Shown one piece after another: positions 1 through 12,252 of a DNA stretch of 64,000 nucleotides. Source of the DNA: Epiperipatus broadwayi (Eukaryota > Onychophora > Udeonychophora > Euonychophora > Peripatidae); the NCBI GenBank assembly GCA_028023455.1, contig JAQFVV010012573.1, positions 186,001 to 250,000 of the forward strand. Direction: 5' to 3'. The translations under genes were made by a program, and so were the position numbers. Position 1 is the first letter of the stretch, and each line of letters opens with the position of its first letter. The notes below the pieces were generated by a model, which saw only the letters and a list, made by a program, of their open reading frames with translations, did no database searches and was not told the DNA's origin.

Positions 1-213
1 CATTTTACAAGTGAAGTAGTATCCATTGTAATTAAAAAATGGAAGAACAACATTATATATAGACAGTGTATCAAACAGTGGCAAGATTAGTTATTCACCT
101 TATAACTGACATCAAATGCAGATAATTCATGTTTATGCCACAAGTTCCCATTGTGACGAAGAAGTAGAGAATTTTTATATGAATGTATAAAAGCAATTCT
201 TTATATATGTATT
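1..213 (+). mobile_element. RTE-type LINE fragment, endonuclease region
   Basis: This stretch aligns by eye to 2757-2950 of the fuller LINE copy downstream, covering the endonuclease segment with the words for KKWKNNI, VARLV and QMQIIHVYA. It has stop codons and small indels, so it is a dead fragment. It continues off the left edge of the window. It ends abruptly where the LINE 5' region at 214 begins. Confidence 0.8.
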
Positions 214-640
214 CTTCTAACTTGGGATGACTCGAAAAATCTCATATTCTCTTCATTCTGAGGTGGATCTTTTACTTTTATTTTTCTCTTTTTTCCATTC
301 CACATACTGACAGTAGAATTTGACAATCTGTCAAACGTAATCCTTTGACTCAAACTTATTATTTAGTCTTTTTCTTTTGTAGGCTTTACAATGTCGAGTA
401 CTTTTAATTTTCTTCACATCTTCTTCATCATCCTTTTTAATATTCAGGCAGCAGAATTCATCTTGTAAAATCCTTCTGTATCAGTACTCCTTTCTCTGAG
501 TTTAAGAATATTTTTTCCAATATATACAATCATGACAGACAAAAATAAATCATGGCCCTTATTCCCAGGAGGCAGTAAAGTCACCAAACAAGACAGCGGT
601 TGGTGGCCGAAGGCGGAAGGTGCAAAGAATCCCCTGATTG
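214..640 (+). mobile_element. RTE LINE 5' region, truncated copy
   Basis: These 427 bases are nearly identical to 2118-2545, the 5' UTR and first codons of the LINE at 2118-5383. The copy includes the ATG at 532 and the opening residues MTDKNKSWPLFPGG. After base 640 the similarity stops and an unrelated repeat (641-2118) follows, so the rest of the ORF is missing. Because it shares its left boundary with 2118, base 214 is probably the true 5' end of the LINE family. Confidence 0.75.
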
Positions 641-2118
641 CTCTCAGAGTTCTTTTGTTAAGTCTTATCTGCTCTCTATTGCTCTCTTTATTACACTGCT
701 CAATGTTACCCAGTCTTCTTATCGCTCTCTGGCAACTGCAATCATCAATCAATGCACTGACCAATAAGGTAACGTCTCTTATCTAGAAACATTTGTAATT
801 AGCAAATATTTCTAGGAATTGTCGATCGCCATTACGCCAATGCACTAATTAAATTCCTCAGCTATCAGAGCTCGATCTAAAAACAGCCTTACGAATAAAT
901 TCTAGTTTTTTCTGGAGTGCACAAACAAGTCTGCCATTTTACAAAACACTACACACCTCCCTCCACTCCAGAAAAACCCTTGTTGCTAACGTTACTAATT
1001 GGGATTGACATTTTCACCTGGTTTCTCCGTCTATGGCTAAACTTGTAGTTCAACATATTCGCTACTCCCAGGTTCCAAATGCGACTGTGCCAATGTTAAA
1101 TCCGCACTTACAACTGTGCCAATGTTATATCTGCAAGTCATACTGTGCGGTCAGCCAATAACGTTATACAATTCCCACACTGTTCTTTTCCAACGAGTGC
1201 TCTCAACGAATCGGTCTGCAACGAAGCTCTCCAACGAATTGGTCTGTAACGAAGCTCTCCAACGAATTAGTCTGCAATCTCTCTGCTGAATTGGTCTGCA
1301 ACGAATACTCTCCAACGAATTGGTCTGCAAAGAAGCTCTCCAACGAATTGGTCTGCAACGAAGCTCTCCAACGAATCCTCTCAATATCTCCGCTGCGGTC
1401 TCTTTCAGCTACACCCGTGAACTACATTTCCACTGGGCGCTGATCATTAACCGCCAGCACTGACGCGATATCTCTACTTAAATACTGCTTACTCAATACT
1501 GTTTGACTTCTACTCGAATACTGCTTTGTCCTAACGACATTTTACTTGTTTCCGAATGTATTGATTGGCTTTCTCGTCTGGCTTATTCCTTCAAGTTTAA
1601 CTAGGTTCGAAACTTAGACTGCGGCAATCTTGTAATGTCTTTGCCCCTAAGCTTTCCCAGAGGGGTAGAAAAACACTTACAATCCGATCGAAACTCGGCT
1701 GAACAACTCTTAAAACCGTTGTGCCGCAAATAGCTCTTAATAGCTTTACTTATCCACTTCTGTTAACAAGACTGTAACAAGTGTGCGATGTTTTCCTCTG
1801 GCAGTTTATATATCTCTCTGAGTTCTTTTGTTAAGTTTTATCTGCTCTCTACTGCTCTCTATATTACACTGCTTGATGTTACCCAGTCTTCTTATCGCTC
1901 TATGGTAACGCACACCATCAATCAATGCACTGACCAATAACGTAACGTCTCTTATCTAGAAACATTTGTAATTAGCAAATATTTCTAGGAATTGTCGATC
2001 GCCATTACGTCAATGCATTCCTCAGCTATCAGAGCGCGATCTAAAAACAGCCTTACGAATAAATTCTAGTTTTTTCTGGGGTGCACAAACATGTCTGCTA
2101 TTTTACAAAACACTACAC
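641..2118. repeat. Unit flanked by ~310-bp direct repeats (TRIM-like?)
   Basis: Bases 641-954 and 1814-2118 are diverged direct copies of one another, running from AGTTCTTTTGTTAAG to CAAAACACTACAC, and enclose about 860 bases of unique sequence. No ORF of interest lies inside. The plan, direct terminal repeats around a short non-coding core, resembles a terminal-repeat retrotransposon in miniature. However, I see no convincing TG...CA ends, primer-binding site or target duplication. It lies exactly between a truncated LINE 5' end and a full LINE 5' end, so a rearrangement is an alternative. Confidence 0.55.
1191..1384. repeat. Tandem repeat, ~28-bp unit
   Basis: About seven imperfect copies of a 28-base unit built on CTCCAACGAATTGGTCTGCA follow one another. 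The array lies in the core of the direct-repeat unit at 641-2118. It leaves an open frame on the minus strand (1151-1384) whose protein is only the repeat read through, so I do not call a gene. Confidence 0.85.
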
Positions 2119-2436
2119 TTCTAACTTGGGATGACTCGAAAAATCTCATATTCTCTTCATTCTGAGGTGGATCTTTTACTTTTATTTTTCTCTTTTTTCC
2201 ATTCCACATACTGACAGTAAATCTTGACAATCTGTCAAATGTAATCCTTTGACTCAAACTCATTATTTAGTCTTTTTATTTTGTAGGCTTTATAATGTCG
2301 AGTACTTTTAATTTTCTTCACATCTTCTTCATCATCCTTTTTAATATTCAGGCAGCAGAATTCATCTTGTAAAATCCTTCTGTATCAGTACTCCTTTCTC
2401 TGAGTTTAAGAATATTTTTTTCCAATATATACAATC

Positions 2437-3123
2437 ATGACAGACAAAAATAAATCATGGCCCTTATTCCCAGGAGGCTGTAAAGTCACCAACCAAGACA
2501 GCGGTTGGTGGCCGAAGGCGGAGGGTGCAAAGAATCCCCTGATTGCAGACTCAGGTTGCCATTTGATGACGACTTTTTATTTAGGTACTTACAACTGCAG
2601 ATCACTTTCAAGTGAAGGAAGATTGCAAGAGTTAGAAGAACTGTCGTATATTAAATGGGACATTAATGGACTTTGTGAAGTTAGAAGAAAAGGTGAAGAA
2701 ACAATTGATTTAAAAAGTGGACATATACTCTACTATGAAGGCACAAATATTAGAAATACAAGTGGAGTAGGATTCATTATAAATAAAAAATGGAAGAATA
2801 ACATTGTGGAGATTGATGGTGTATCGGACAGAGTGGCAAGATTAGTTTTAAGCCTTAATAGCAGATACCAAATGCAGATAATTCAGGTTTATGCCCCAAC
2901 AACTTCTCATAGTGATGAAGTAGTAGAAGATTTTTATATGGATGTGCAAACGGCTTTTGATCAGAGTAAACAATATTTTAAAATTGTTATGGGAGACTTT
3001 AATGCTAGAATTGGTAAACAAATGAAAGATGAAAATGCTGTAGTAATTTTGGTTATGGTAATAGAAATGAGAGAGGACATAGACTTGTGGAGTTTGCAAA
3101 AAAAGAAACACTTTATATTATGA
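2437..3123 (+). pseudogene. LINE ORF part 1: endonuclease domain
   Basis: The frame opens at an ATG and encodes MTDKNKSW, then an exonuclease-endonuclease-phosphatase fold that nicks target DNA during retrotransposition. Visible landmarks are GTYNCRSL (about residue 50), the SGVGFII and VYAPTTSHSDE segments, and the catalytic GDFNARIG near residue 190. A small indel near 3035-3045 shifts the true frame, which resumes as NFGYGNRNERGH in the +1-shifted frame. The last roughly 25 residues of this frame are therefore an artefact. Confidence 0.85.
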
Positions 3124-4109
3124 ATTCTTTTTTTGAGAAAAATGTTAAAAGGAAATGGACATGGAAGCATCCAAATAAAGTTACAGCAGAATTGGATTAT
3201 ATTTTGACTAACAGAAAATACATATTTCAAGATTGTAATGTTCTTAATAAATTTAACACAGGAAGTGACGATCAATTTGTAAAATGTAAGATACATGTTA
3301 ATGCAAAACTAGAGAGACAAAAATTATTAAGAAAAACAATATTTACAGTTGATATTCCTAATCTTCAGAAACATTCTAATGAATTTAAATTAGAACTTAC
3401 AAATCGGTTTCAAGTATTAGTAGATTTTGAACATGATTCAGATTTGAATGACATTAATAGGAAAATAACTGATATCCTTTTAAAAACTGCAACAAAGATA
3501 GCTGGTAGAAAAAAGCAGCAATTGACCAATAAAATTTCTACTGAGACTAGAGAATTTATGAAGAAAAGAAGGAATATGAGGATATACAACAATGATGCAT
3601 TAAAAAAGATTGAATATCTCGAATTTTGTAAAATGATGCGGAAAAGAGTTGAAAATGATATAAGAAAGTATAATTGTGAACTAGCAAGGAAAGCTGTAGA
3701 AGAGAATAAAAGTCTAAAGAGTGTAAAACAACATTTTGGTATTGGTAGGAAATTTATATCTGCAATAAGAAAAAAAGATGGCATTATTACTAAAAAAAGA
3801 GATGACATCATGAAATGTGTAGAAGACTTCTATCAAAAATTATATAGTAATAAAGAACAAGTGCCTCCTATACCTATTATATCTTCCGAATTGCCCAGAA
3901 TTTTGAATGAGGAAGTGAGACATGCAATTAAATTTATGAAGAAAGGGAAGGCTCCAGGTAATGATGGAATTATAATTGATATATTAAAAGACACAGGCAA
4001 AGAAATAGAATTTTTTTTAGCAAAGTTATATACCAAATGTCTAAATGATAAAGATGTACCAGATGATTGGAAGAATGCAGTATTAATATTAATATTTAAA
4101 AAAAGGTGA
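3087..4109 (+). pseudogene. LINE ORF part 2: linker and RT fingers
   Basis: Continues the LINE protein after the first frameshift. It starts with the end of the endonuclease (MNSFFEKNVKRKWTW, then TAELDYILTNRK, then FNTGSDDQFV) and runs through a lysine-rich linker into the RT fingers at MKKGKAPGNDGI. An extra A in a run at 4101-4108 breaks the frame just before the conserved GDKEDIKNYRPISLLS, which is read in another frame. Further stops and shifts fill 4110-4312. Confidence 0.85.
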
Positions 4110-4312
4110 TAAAGAAGATATTAAAAATTACAGACCTATCAGTCTTTTATCAGTTTTATACATAATTTTTATTAAGATAATTACAACTCGTCTATAGAAA
4201 ACACTGGATTTCCACCAACCAAGAGAACAAGCTGGATTTAAAAGTGGTTTTAGTACAGTAGATCATATCCAGGTATTGAGAGAAAGTTATAGAAAGGACA
4301 AATGAATATGAG

Positions 4313-4898
4313 TTGCCATTATGCTTTGGATTTGTAGATTATGAAAAGGCATTGGATTCTATAAACATTTCTTCAGTGATTAAAGCATTGGATCATCAAG
4401 GTGTAGATCCAGGATATTGTCATACTTTAAAGAATATTTATAAAAATGCAACAGCAACAATTAGATTACATAATGATAGTAGGAAAATCAACATTGAAAA
4501 GGGTGTAAGACAGGGTGACTCCATATCTCCAAAACTTTTTACAGCAGTGCTGCAGGAGGTATTTTGTGGATTAAAATGGGAAGCTAAAGGAGTGAAAGTA
4601 AATGGAGATTATTTAAATCATTTAGATTTTGCAGATGATGTAATTGTTTTTGCAAATAATGTTTTAGAGCTACAGGAAGTGTTGCAGGAGTTATCAGATG
4701 AAAGTAGGACTAAAGATAAATGTTAAAAAGATTAAAGTAATGTTTAATAGATTTTCTCAAAATATGAAAATAAAGATTGATTATGATGAGTTAAAAGAAG
4801 TTAACAGTTACAAATACCTTGGTCAGATTATTAATACAGATGGAAACATAATGGATGAAATTAATCATAGAATTAAACTTGGTTGGAGTGCTTTTTGA
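4313..4898 (+). pseudogene. LINE ORF part 3: RT palm and thumb
   Basis: Encodes the catalytic palm of the reverse transcriptase. Motif A is FVDYEKALDS, motif B GVRQGDSISPKLF, and motif C the FADD box in LDFADDVIVFANN; all three catalytic aspartates are present. A frame change near 4700-4726 leads into KINVKKIKVMFNRFSQ and then the conserved YKYLGQIINTDG block. The reading frame is broken before 4908. Confidence 0.9.
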
Positions 4899-4907
4899 AG
4901 AAATAAC

Positions 4908-5315
4908 TTGATACTAAAAGGAAATATGCCTATGTGTTTGAAAAGGAAGGTTTTTAATAAATGTGTTTTGCCAGTTCTTACTTATGGATCTGAGACTTGG
5001 ACACTTAATAGAAGAGCAATACAGAGACTTCAGACCACTCAAAGAAGTATGGAGAGATGCATGTTGGGAGTAACAAGAAAAGATCGAAAATGCAATGTAT
5101 GGGTAAGAGAACAAACAGGTGTTACTGACCTCATTGAAAAAATTAAAAGACTGAAGTGGCGTTGGGCTGGACATATTGCTAGAAGAGATGATAATAGATG
5201 GACAATTGAAATTTTGAACTGGATTCCAAGAGATTGTAAAAGACCCAGAAAGAGACCACATGTGAGATGGATGGATGAAATAAGAAAGTGTGCAGGGATG
5301 ATACGGAGAAGCTAA
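4908..5315 (+). pseudogene. LINE ORF part 4: C-terminal region
   Basis: Encodes the RTE C-terminal region with RKVFNKCVLPVLTYGSETW, LNRRAIQRLQTTQRSMERCM and the RWAGHIARRDDNRW block. This segment is the one most often preserved in the other LINE fragments of the window because RTE copies are usually 5' truncated. It ends shortly before the trinucleotide tail. Confidence 0.9.
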
Positions 5316-5383
5316 AGATATGAAAAGATGGATTGAACATGGAGAGACCTTCATTCTGCAGTGGATTGATAATGGTTGATGAT

Positions 5384-8300
5384 GATGATATAGGTTTTTC
5401 CCCTCAATATATTAAGAATTATTCAAAAAAAAAAAGGACGGGGGGGAGGAGGAGGTTTAAACCCTATATAAAAGTTGTTGTGTACGCAATGTAAATTGAA
5501 GCTTTAAAATTGTTTGCATCACATTATAAAAAACAAATTTTTTTTCCAAAAAACAATTTTCGGTATTATTCTTATAATACATTGACACAAAATAAATTTA
5601 TACTTTATATTATACTAACCCTAATGACTATTGTTTTAATAGTCATTCTTTACTTCATAACAAAATATATGAATGAACTATCTACAAGAAAACAAACTAA
5701 ATAATATAACACATTTTATTTTATTTCTTTTTTATTACATTATCATTCTCTCTGTTCATGGGGCATCACTATGAATGCTTATTACCTTTTCAACCATTGC
5801 AATGCTGTCGTATAAGACATTTTATTTTATATTATATTGTGCGATTTATTTTAAAATATATATCTTTATATTTTTAAAAACAATTTTATAAATATTAACC
5901 TCTTCTTTATTATTATTTGTAAGGATTATTTTATACATTTCTATATATATTTATTTTATAACTTTTGATACATTTTTTATATTAAAGTAATTAATTTTCA
6001 TCACTTTAACTATTCTATTTTAATTTCATCTATGCACTATCTATTTTTAATATAATAATATATTTTAACTTTATGTAATTTAATTTTACTTTCCTTTACT
6101 TTACAAATCTTGTAACTGAAAATTTTTTAAATTTTTGTATTTTTTGTCTATACGCTAACTCTTTCTGTGAATACTTTTTATAACTATTAGTATTTCTATT
6201 TTTTAATCTATATATTCAATAACTGCAGTAAAAAATAAAGTTGTATGATCAATTGTTTAAGAGATCATCTAATAGTTGAATACAACAAACTCATTCGAGT
6301 GAACTCAGTTTTTGTTTTGTTACCCAGTTGATAAACAATTCTGAAGCTTTTAAGTCCTAATCTACTATTCTATCATCGTAATTAAACTGCTCATGATAAT
6401 TTTAAAAAATATTACTATAAGTACAAGCTAATTATAACAACATTTGCCATTTGACTTTATTAGACAATTTATATTAAGATTCCAATTTCTAATGCTTTGA
6501 TTTCCCATGAATTTTTCTCTATTTATGTTATTATTCATATTTGTAAGTATATATTGTATAATTTTACTTCTATTAATTACAAAGTCAAAAGTTAAGATTA
6601 TTTTAAAAAGATAAAATTTCCCATAATGTAAAAATTTCTTGGAACTATACGAAAGAACAAATCTACTTCAATGAATGATAAATATTGTTCAAATATTAAT
6701 TTATAAGAAATACAGCAAACAAAAATTTAATCCAAGCATTAGAAATATCATTGTTTTAAAAAAATGTTTTTTTTTTTTTTTTGAACAACCAATCTTTCTA
6801 TCAAGTGAAATGATGATATTTTATTTGACTTAAATTATTTGTATTGAATTGGTTATACAAGATTTGGTCACAAACTTAAACAATTCTTCTGATCTATGCT
6901 AAGTATATCTATAAGTAATCAACTGCAATATGCAAATCTAAAATTTTATTTTCTTAAGATATAGAAATTTATAATACTTTATCAAATCACTAAACACACA
7001 TAATATACATAAAAGAATTTGTTTATAGTGGTCTAACATAAAAGAATTTGTTTCTAATGGTCTACTAATTTTTATTTTTAAATAATAATAGTAAAAATTT
7101 TCATCGTTAAATAAAATAATCTTAGTATCTAGATTATATATATTCAATTCTTAATTACTTATCTTCTTTTCAATTCCAGATATACAATATGAACAAACTT
7201 GACAAATGAAATAAAGATTTTAACTAAATTATAGGCAACCAGTTTACTTTGGAAATGCATTTACAGGCTACTCTTCTATAATTAAACTGTAATGACATTA
7301 CAAATAATGGCTATACCAAAATTATAGTCTATTGTTTTAACTTTCCATGTAAGGGCAAAACAAAACTTATACATTGCTAGCCATAATAAATTTCTAATAC
7401 AATATAGAACAAAAGAGGCAATCCCACGGCCTCTTAGAAATTCTGAAAGACAAAATAAAATAAAATTCATGCTTGCAATAGTTTAATTTGATAAATAATT
7501 ATATACTACATAGCAAAATCAGTAAATTGTTCAGCTAAATATTGAATGTTCATAAAGTAGTAAGTAATAATGAAATTTAATTAAAATACTATAATTTTAT
7601 TGCCCCTTGTAAATTTCTGCGCTACTCTGGATCTCCAGCTGTGTAATTCAAAATGTCAAAATGGTAGCCTGCACATGAACTGAATTAAACTTATTTAGCA
7701 AAACTTTGCAAAAAGTTTTTAAGAGAAATTGCATCTGTTCTTTTTTTTTTTTTTAATAATATTTAAAAAAAAACTTTGCTTGTTTGTTCACTCAGCTGTT
7801 ACCAACATTAAATGACTGTTTCTTATTTCAATATTTCATAATTTACCAACTAATTATTATTATTTTTTAAACTTGATATAATCTATTAAATTCAAAAAAC
7901 ATTACAACATGTATCCATAATGTTTAACATTTATTATAACAGGTAGTGAAGGCATTTTATAAATAAAAATCTTTGATAATAATTATTAAAATGTTTTATA
8001 TAGATACTGACTGAGAATCAAAAAGATTTGGAAAGAGAAAGGTGTATTTTGTAATATTTATTGCAATTAAATAATCATAAATTGCAGATATATATTTAAT
8101 AATCCTCTTCTTCATTATATGCATTTAAGCCTGTTGAAAAATATTTAATCTTCTTAGTTATAAATTTCTTTAATAGTAAACAAACTATCCAGTAGTTTTA
8201 TGATTTATATTCTTCACTTAGTCTCAAGAATGATTATTTTTTAACTTTCCGCATAAAAATCATAAATACCAAAATAATTTTCACACCAGACATGAGCATA

Positions 8301-8707
8301 TTTGAGTTACTAAAAACAATACAATCTCCTTATTATATCTACTGTGGAAATGCACATATTATTAGCTTCTAATAATTTTAATCATTTTAGCTTATAGATA
8401 CTTGTATTCAATCTTAAAATTTCCTAATAATATTCTTCTTTAGTACCAAGACTAATAATTCTTGTAACTTTTTTAACTATATTTATTTTTATGTTGGGAA
8501 TTTTGAATGAAAATGTCAGGAAGAATTATATAAATAATATTTCATCTAAATAGGAAGCCAAGATATTTTTATTTATTACTGTTAAATGTGAAAATGCTCT
8601 TGGACCATCTCCAATTACTAAAGAGCTGCTTATTTCATCTCTCAAAAACTTAAATGCTAGTATAACTCTAAATTTAAACAATGTGTGTGCGTATGAATAT
8701 AGATCCA
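5384..8707. other. AT-rich non-coding stretch
   Basis: About 3.3 kb of very AT-rich DNA with homopolymer runs. I see no gene, terminal inverted repeat or convincing transposon protein. It lies downstream, in gene direction, of the last visible PEX5 exon and is presumably PEX5 intron. The open frame 5510-5704 starts at TTG and is discussed as rejected. Confidence 0.5.
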
Positions 8708-8857
8708 CAAGAAGTAAAGATAAGTTCTAAAAGGAACATTAGAATATTCAATGGATTTTCATAAAATAAAAAAATAAAAATAGTAACAGAATTGAAAAAA
8801 TTAGCAACTAACTGCAAATATCTTGGTCAGATAATTAATATAAATGAAAACATAAAG
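8708..8857 (+). mobile_element. RTE LINE relic, left part (split by hAT)
   Basis: This aligns to about 4695-4850 of the reference LINE: the thumb segment including AATATCTTGGTCAGATAATTA, which corresponds to KYLGQII. The alignment breaks at CATAAAG/CAGGTATG, where a hAT element begins, and resumes after it at 11734 in the same orientation. Confidence 0.8.
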
Positions 8858-10149
8858 CAGGTATGTCCAAGTTGGAACCCGCGGTCTAGTGATAGCTCGC
8901 AAGGGTTCTGAAAGTAGACCGTGAAGCTGTCGTGAATACTAACAAATTATAGTGATAAATTCAGAGCTGATTTGAATATAAAAAATAAAAAAGCAAATGA
9001 GCTTGTATTTTCTAATTAGCGATTCTCAGCTTCAACTTACGACAACATGAAAACCATATACACAACACGTGTGTACTTTGCATCATTCAATAAAAAATAA
9101 AGATTTTATGATTTTTCTAAATAAAACTTTTTTTTTCTTCCATTTTTGTTATTCTTACAGTTTAATGTTTACCGAGAAATTTATAGCAGAGAATAATGGT
9201 TCATCAACAGATTCAAGCATTATTCATGATTTCTCATCATGGAACGCTGACAAACTAAGCTTCTTTCATAATTTTTGCTAATGATTTCTTAAAAGTAAAA
9301 GTAATTATAATGTCTAAAAAAAAAAAGAATTAACAAGACATCTTTGCTCATAATCTTCACCGCACAATCTTTTTTCTGATGAATTAAACTTTTGATGATT
9401 GAATGTTATTCTAGATTTTCAAACACTCCTAAGCATTTATATTTTTTGGTTATTATTTTATAGAAAAATAGTTGGAAAAAATCATTTATGATATTCCTTT
9501 TATATGTTTCCTTGTCTAAATTTTAACAATAAAAAAAAGCCAAATATTAAAAGTAAAAATTGCAATAAAATTTAGCCAATTGTATATATATATATGTGTG
9601 ACCACAGTTATATATGTAAACATAACCATAGCGATGTAAACTTTAGAGCGGTGTACCAGATACATAAAGAAGTATGGTTGATAAAACTATTAAGAAATTT
9701 ACCAATTACTGTCAACATTTAATAATGTCATTAAAAATCAGTAAAGATATTTCAAATGATGATTCTGCGGCAGATGGCTATTAGGAAGTGGGTTCAAATT
9801 ATTTATTTGTGCAGATAGCCATAATGTCCATGTGTATCATAATTTTTCATAGATAAAAATACAACTTCTGATATCTGGTTACTGAAGTTGTACTCTTAGT
9901 AGTTTCATAATATACCAAAAAGAAAGTACTGTGTTGCCTGCCTAGAAAAAAGACATGAAAGTTTTATTTATTGACTAGAGTGCCAATTAGACACAAACCA
10001 ATGTTCAGAAAGACTGTTTTATTGTTTATTGACTGAAATAGGTAATGTACTCTGCAAACTTCACCTCACTTATCTTTAATTAGGAGTGTTATCCGATATG
10101 CCAGTTTCTGCAACATCTTTCTACATTGTTGCTTTGACTTTGTAATCAG

Positions 10150-11184
10150 ATGAGGAGAAACGATAATGATATACCTAGTTTTATGGATTATCATTGTATT
10201 ACACATCAGCATGCCTTGTGTTTAAAAGTATTGAAATTTAATCATGTTACGAGTGTTGCCTTCAAAACTGTTAATAAAATAAGATCAAAAAGCTTATTAT
10301 GTTGTCAATTCCAGGATTTGCTAAAAAAATGTGAGAGTGAACACAGAGAATTGTTATTACATACTGACATAAGGTGGTTAAGTCGAGCAAAATTTTTAAT
10401 CAAATTTAGAGAACTTCTACCACAAATAAGATCATTTTTGGAAACTAAATGTGATTCATATTCAGAACTGAATGTCAAAGAATAGCTTCTTGACCTCATC
10501 TTTTTCGGTGATATTACAGAAAAACTAAATAACTTAAATGTAGAACTACAAGGAAAAGATAAAACAATAATAGTTATGATAAGCATTTTGAAGTTATTCA
10601 AGGAAAAATTAAATTTGTTTGTAATGCAACTGGAGAGTTATGAATTAAAACATTTCAAAAATATGGCAAATGAGTCTCAAGATAGAATATAATCTACAAC
10701 AAATATGTTGAAAATATAATATTCCTCATAAAAGAATTTGAAAAAAGATTCATGGAATTTTGCAAACTTTAAAATATTGCTAGTTTTTTTTGTCTTATCC
10801 ATTTAATGTTAACATCAATATCGAAGATATCTCTATGAAATTAAGTGAATTTATATATACTGATTCAGCGGATCTGGAAGAAGAAATAGTAAATATTAAA
10901 TGTGATATACATTTAAAATCAATGGCTTCAAATGAGAGCTTCTGGATATAAGCAAGGATAAATAACCAAATATTTGGAGAGTTGCTGCATATTTCAATGC
11001 ATTTTTTGGTTCAACATATTTGTATGAACCAGAATTTTCCTGCATGAACGGAATAAAAACTAAACATAAGTCACAATTATCGGATCTACATTTGGAATCG
11101 TATTTAAGAATTAGTTTAAGTTCATACGAGCCAAATTTCGACAAACTTGCCAAAATTATGCAATCCCAAGTGTCATCAAAATAA
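10150..11184 (+). pseudogene. hAT transposase remnant (ZBED5/SCAND3-like)
   Basis: The clearest part is HCITHQHALCLK, followed by EHRELLLHTDIRWLSRAK, a block conserved in domesticated and transposon hAT proteins of the GTF2IRD2/ZBED5/SCAND3 type. After a stop at 10483 the frame continues with DITEKLNNLNVELQGKDK. The C-terminal dimerisation region reads VAAYFNAFFGSTYLYEPEFS then LESYLRISLSSYEPNF, ending in a stop near 11184. Several stops and frame changes lie between. The N-terminal zinc finger is not recognisable, so the protein is dead. Confidence 0.85.
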
Positions 11185-11222
11185 TAAAAAAAATAGTTTG
11201 TTTTTACTTTGTAATTTTGTTT

Positions 11223-11338
11223 GCAAAATTTGCATCTAATTTATTTTAATAAAATTTAGGACCAGCTCTAGAAAATAATTGCAAAATTTGCATCTAATTT
11301 ATTTTAATAAAATTTAGGACCAGCTCTAGAAAATAATT
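11223..11338. repeat. Exact 58-bp tandem duplication
   Basis: Bases 11223-11280 and 11281-11338 are identical by inspection (58 of 58). The duplication lies in the 3' non-coding part of the hAT element. Perfect identity implies that it is recent relative to the decay of the transposase. Confidence 0.95.
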
Positions 11339-11733
11339 ATTTATAGGTAATTCAATAATAGTAATTTAATAAATATTTTATAAAGAACATAAATAAATTA
11401 TAATACTAAAGGTAGCTGAGGTAATTTAATAGTAGTCATAGTAAAATATCTTCGACAGTTCGTATCTTATAGAAAAAAAATCATCAGTTCCTAAGTATCT
11501 TCTAAAAATGACACCAATATTTGTGAATACCTAGAAAGCCCTTACAAAAAAACACCAATTCATAAGTACGCTCTAAAAAAACCAGGACTTCGAACCGTTA
11601 TTTTTTTTTTTGTTCAGTAAAAATGTTTTTCCCAGTTTCCGGTTAGAAGCTCTGAAAAAAAAAATGAAGTAGCCCTCAGGTACACTTTCACCAAAAAAGT
11701 ATCCCTCAACATCTAAAAGTCTGGCCATCCCTC

Positions 11734-12252
11734 ATATAGAGGATAAAAGTAATCATAGAATTATACTTAAATAGAGTGCTTCTGGTAGAAATAAATTAAT
11801 ATCCAAAAAAAAACTATATGAAGTGTTTGAAAAAAAAAAAAAAGATTTTTTTTAAATAGATGAGATTTATGAGTTCTTACATATAGAATAGAGACATAGA
11901 CATTTAACAGAAAAATAATACAAAGACTACAGATCACACAACAAAGTACGGAGATATGTAAGTTAAGAGGAGTGAAAATGAAATATATAAATGAGAGAAA
12001 ACCAGATTTGCTTCCATCATTAAAAAAAAATTAAGAAACTAAATTAAGAGCTGAGCTGGAAGTATACGGCTACAAGAAATGTAATAAATGGATAGTTGAA
12101 GTCTTAAACTGGATTAAGAGATTGTAAAAAAATCTAGAAATAAATCACAAGTGAGATGAATAGATACGGAAGTTTGCTGAAGTGTTATCGAGAAACTGAA
12201 ATAAGCATGAAGACAATTCTGCAGTGGAATAATAATAGTTGAAATTAATAAC
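11734..12252 (+). mobile_element. RTE LINE relic, right part
   Basis: Resumes the LINE relic interrupted by the hAT element. It covers AATCATAGAATTA (NHRI in the reference), the TLNRR-like stretch near 11900 and the 3' end GCAGTGGAATAATAATAG before an A-rich tail. Many stops are present. Confidence 0.75.

Larger units (their letters stand above)
2118..5383 (+). mobile_element. RTE-clade LINE, nearly full length, degenerate
   Basis: A 3.27-kb non-LTR retrotransposon with a 5' region, an apurinic-type endonuclease domain, a reverse transcriptase and a C-terminal region. It ends in a GATGATGAT repeat tail, which is typical of RTE elements in size and 3' end. The coding region is split over several frames by small indels, so it cannot make an intact protein. 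Word matches such as VMGDFNARIG, GVRQGDSISP and FADDVIVFA identify it. The 5' boundary is supported by the second copy starting at 214. No clear target-site duplication was found. This copy is the least decayed of the family here and serves as the reference for the other fragments. Confidence 0.9.
8858..11733 (+). mobile_element. hAT-superfamily DNA transposon, degenerate
   Basis: A 2876-bp element inserted in a LINE relic. The left end is CAGGTATGTCCAA and the right end, reverse-complemented, is GAGGGATGGCCAG, which are imperfect terminal inverted repeats. The flanking 8 bases are ACATAAAG on the left and ATATAGAG on the right, and the unbroken LINE copy reads ACATAATG at the same place. An 8-bp duplication is characteristic of hAT. 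A broken transposase lies at 10150-11184 in the same orientation. Confidence 0.85.

Noticed and set aside
5510-5704. A 64-residue open frame with a hydrophobic, membrane-like segment downstream of a TATATAAAAG sequence.
   Set aside because: The frame begins at TTG, not ATG. The first in-frame ATG is inside the hydrophobic part, and AT-rich DNA readily yields Ile/Leu/Tyr-rich frames. No homology or splice context was recognised.
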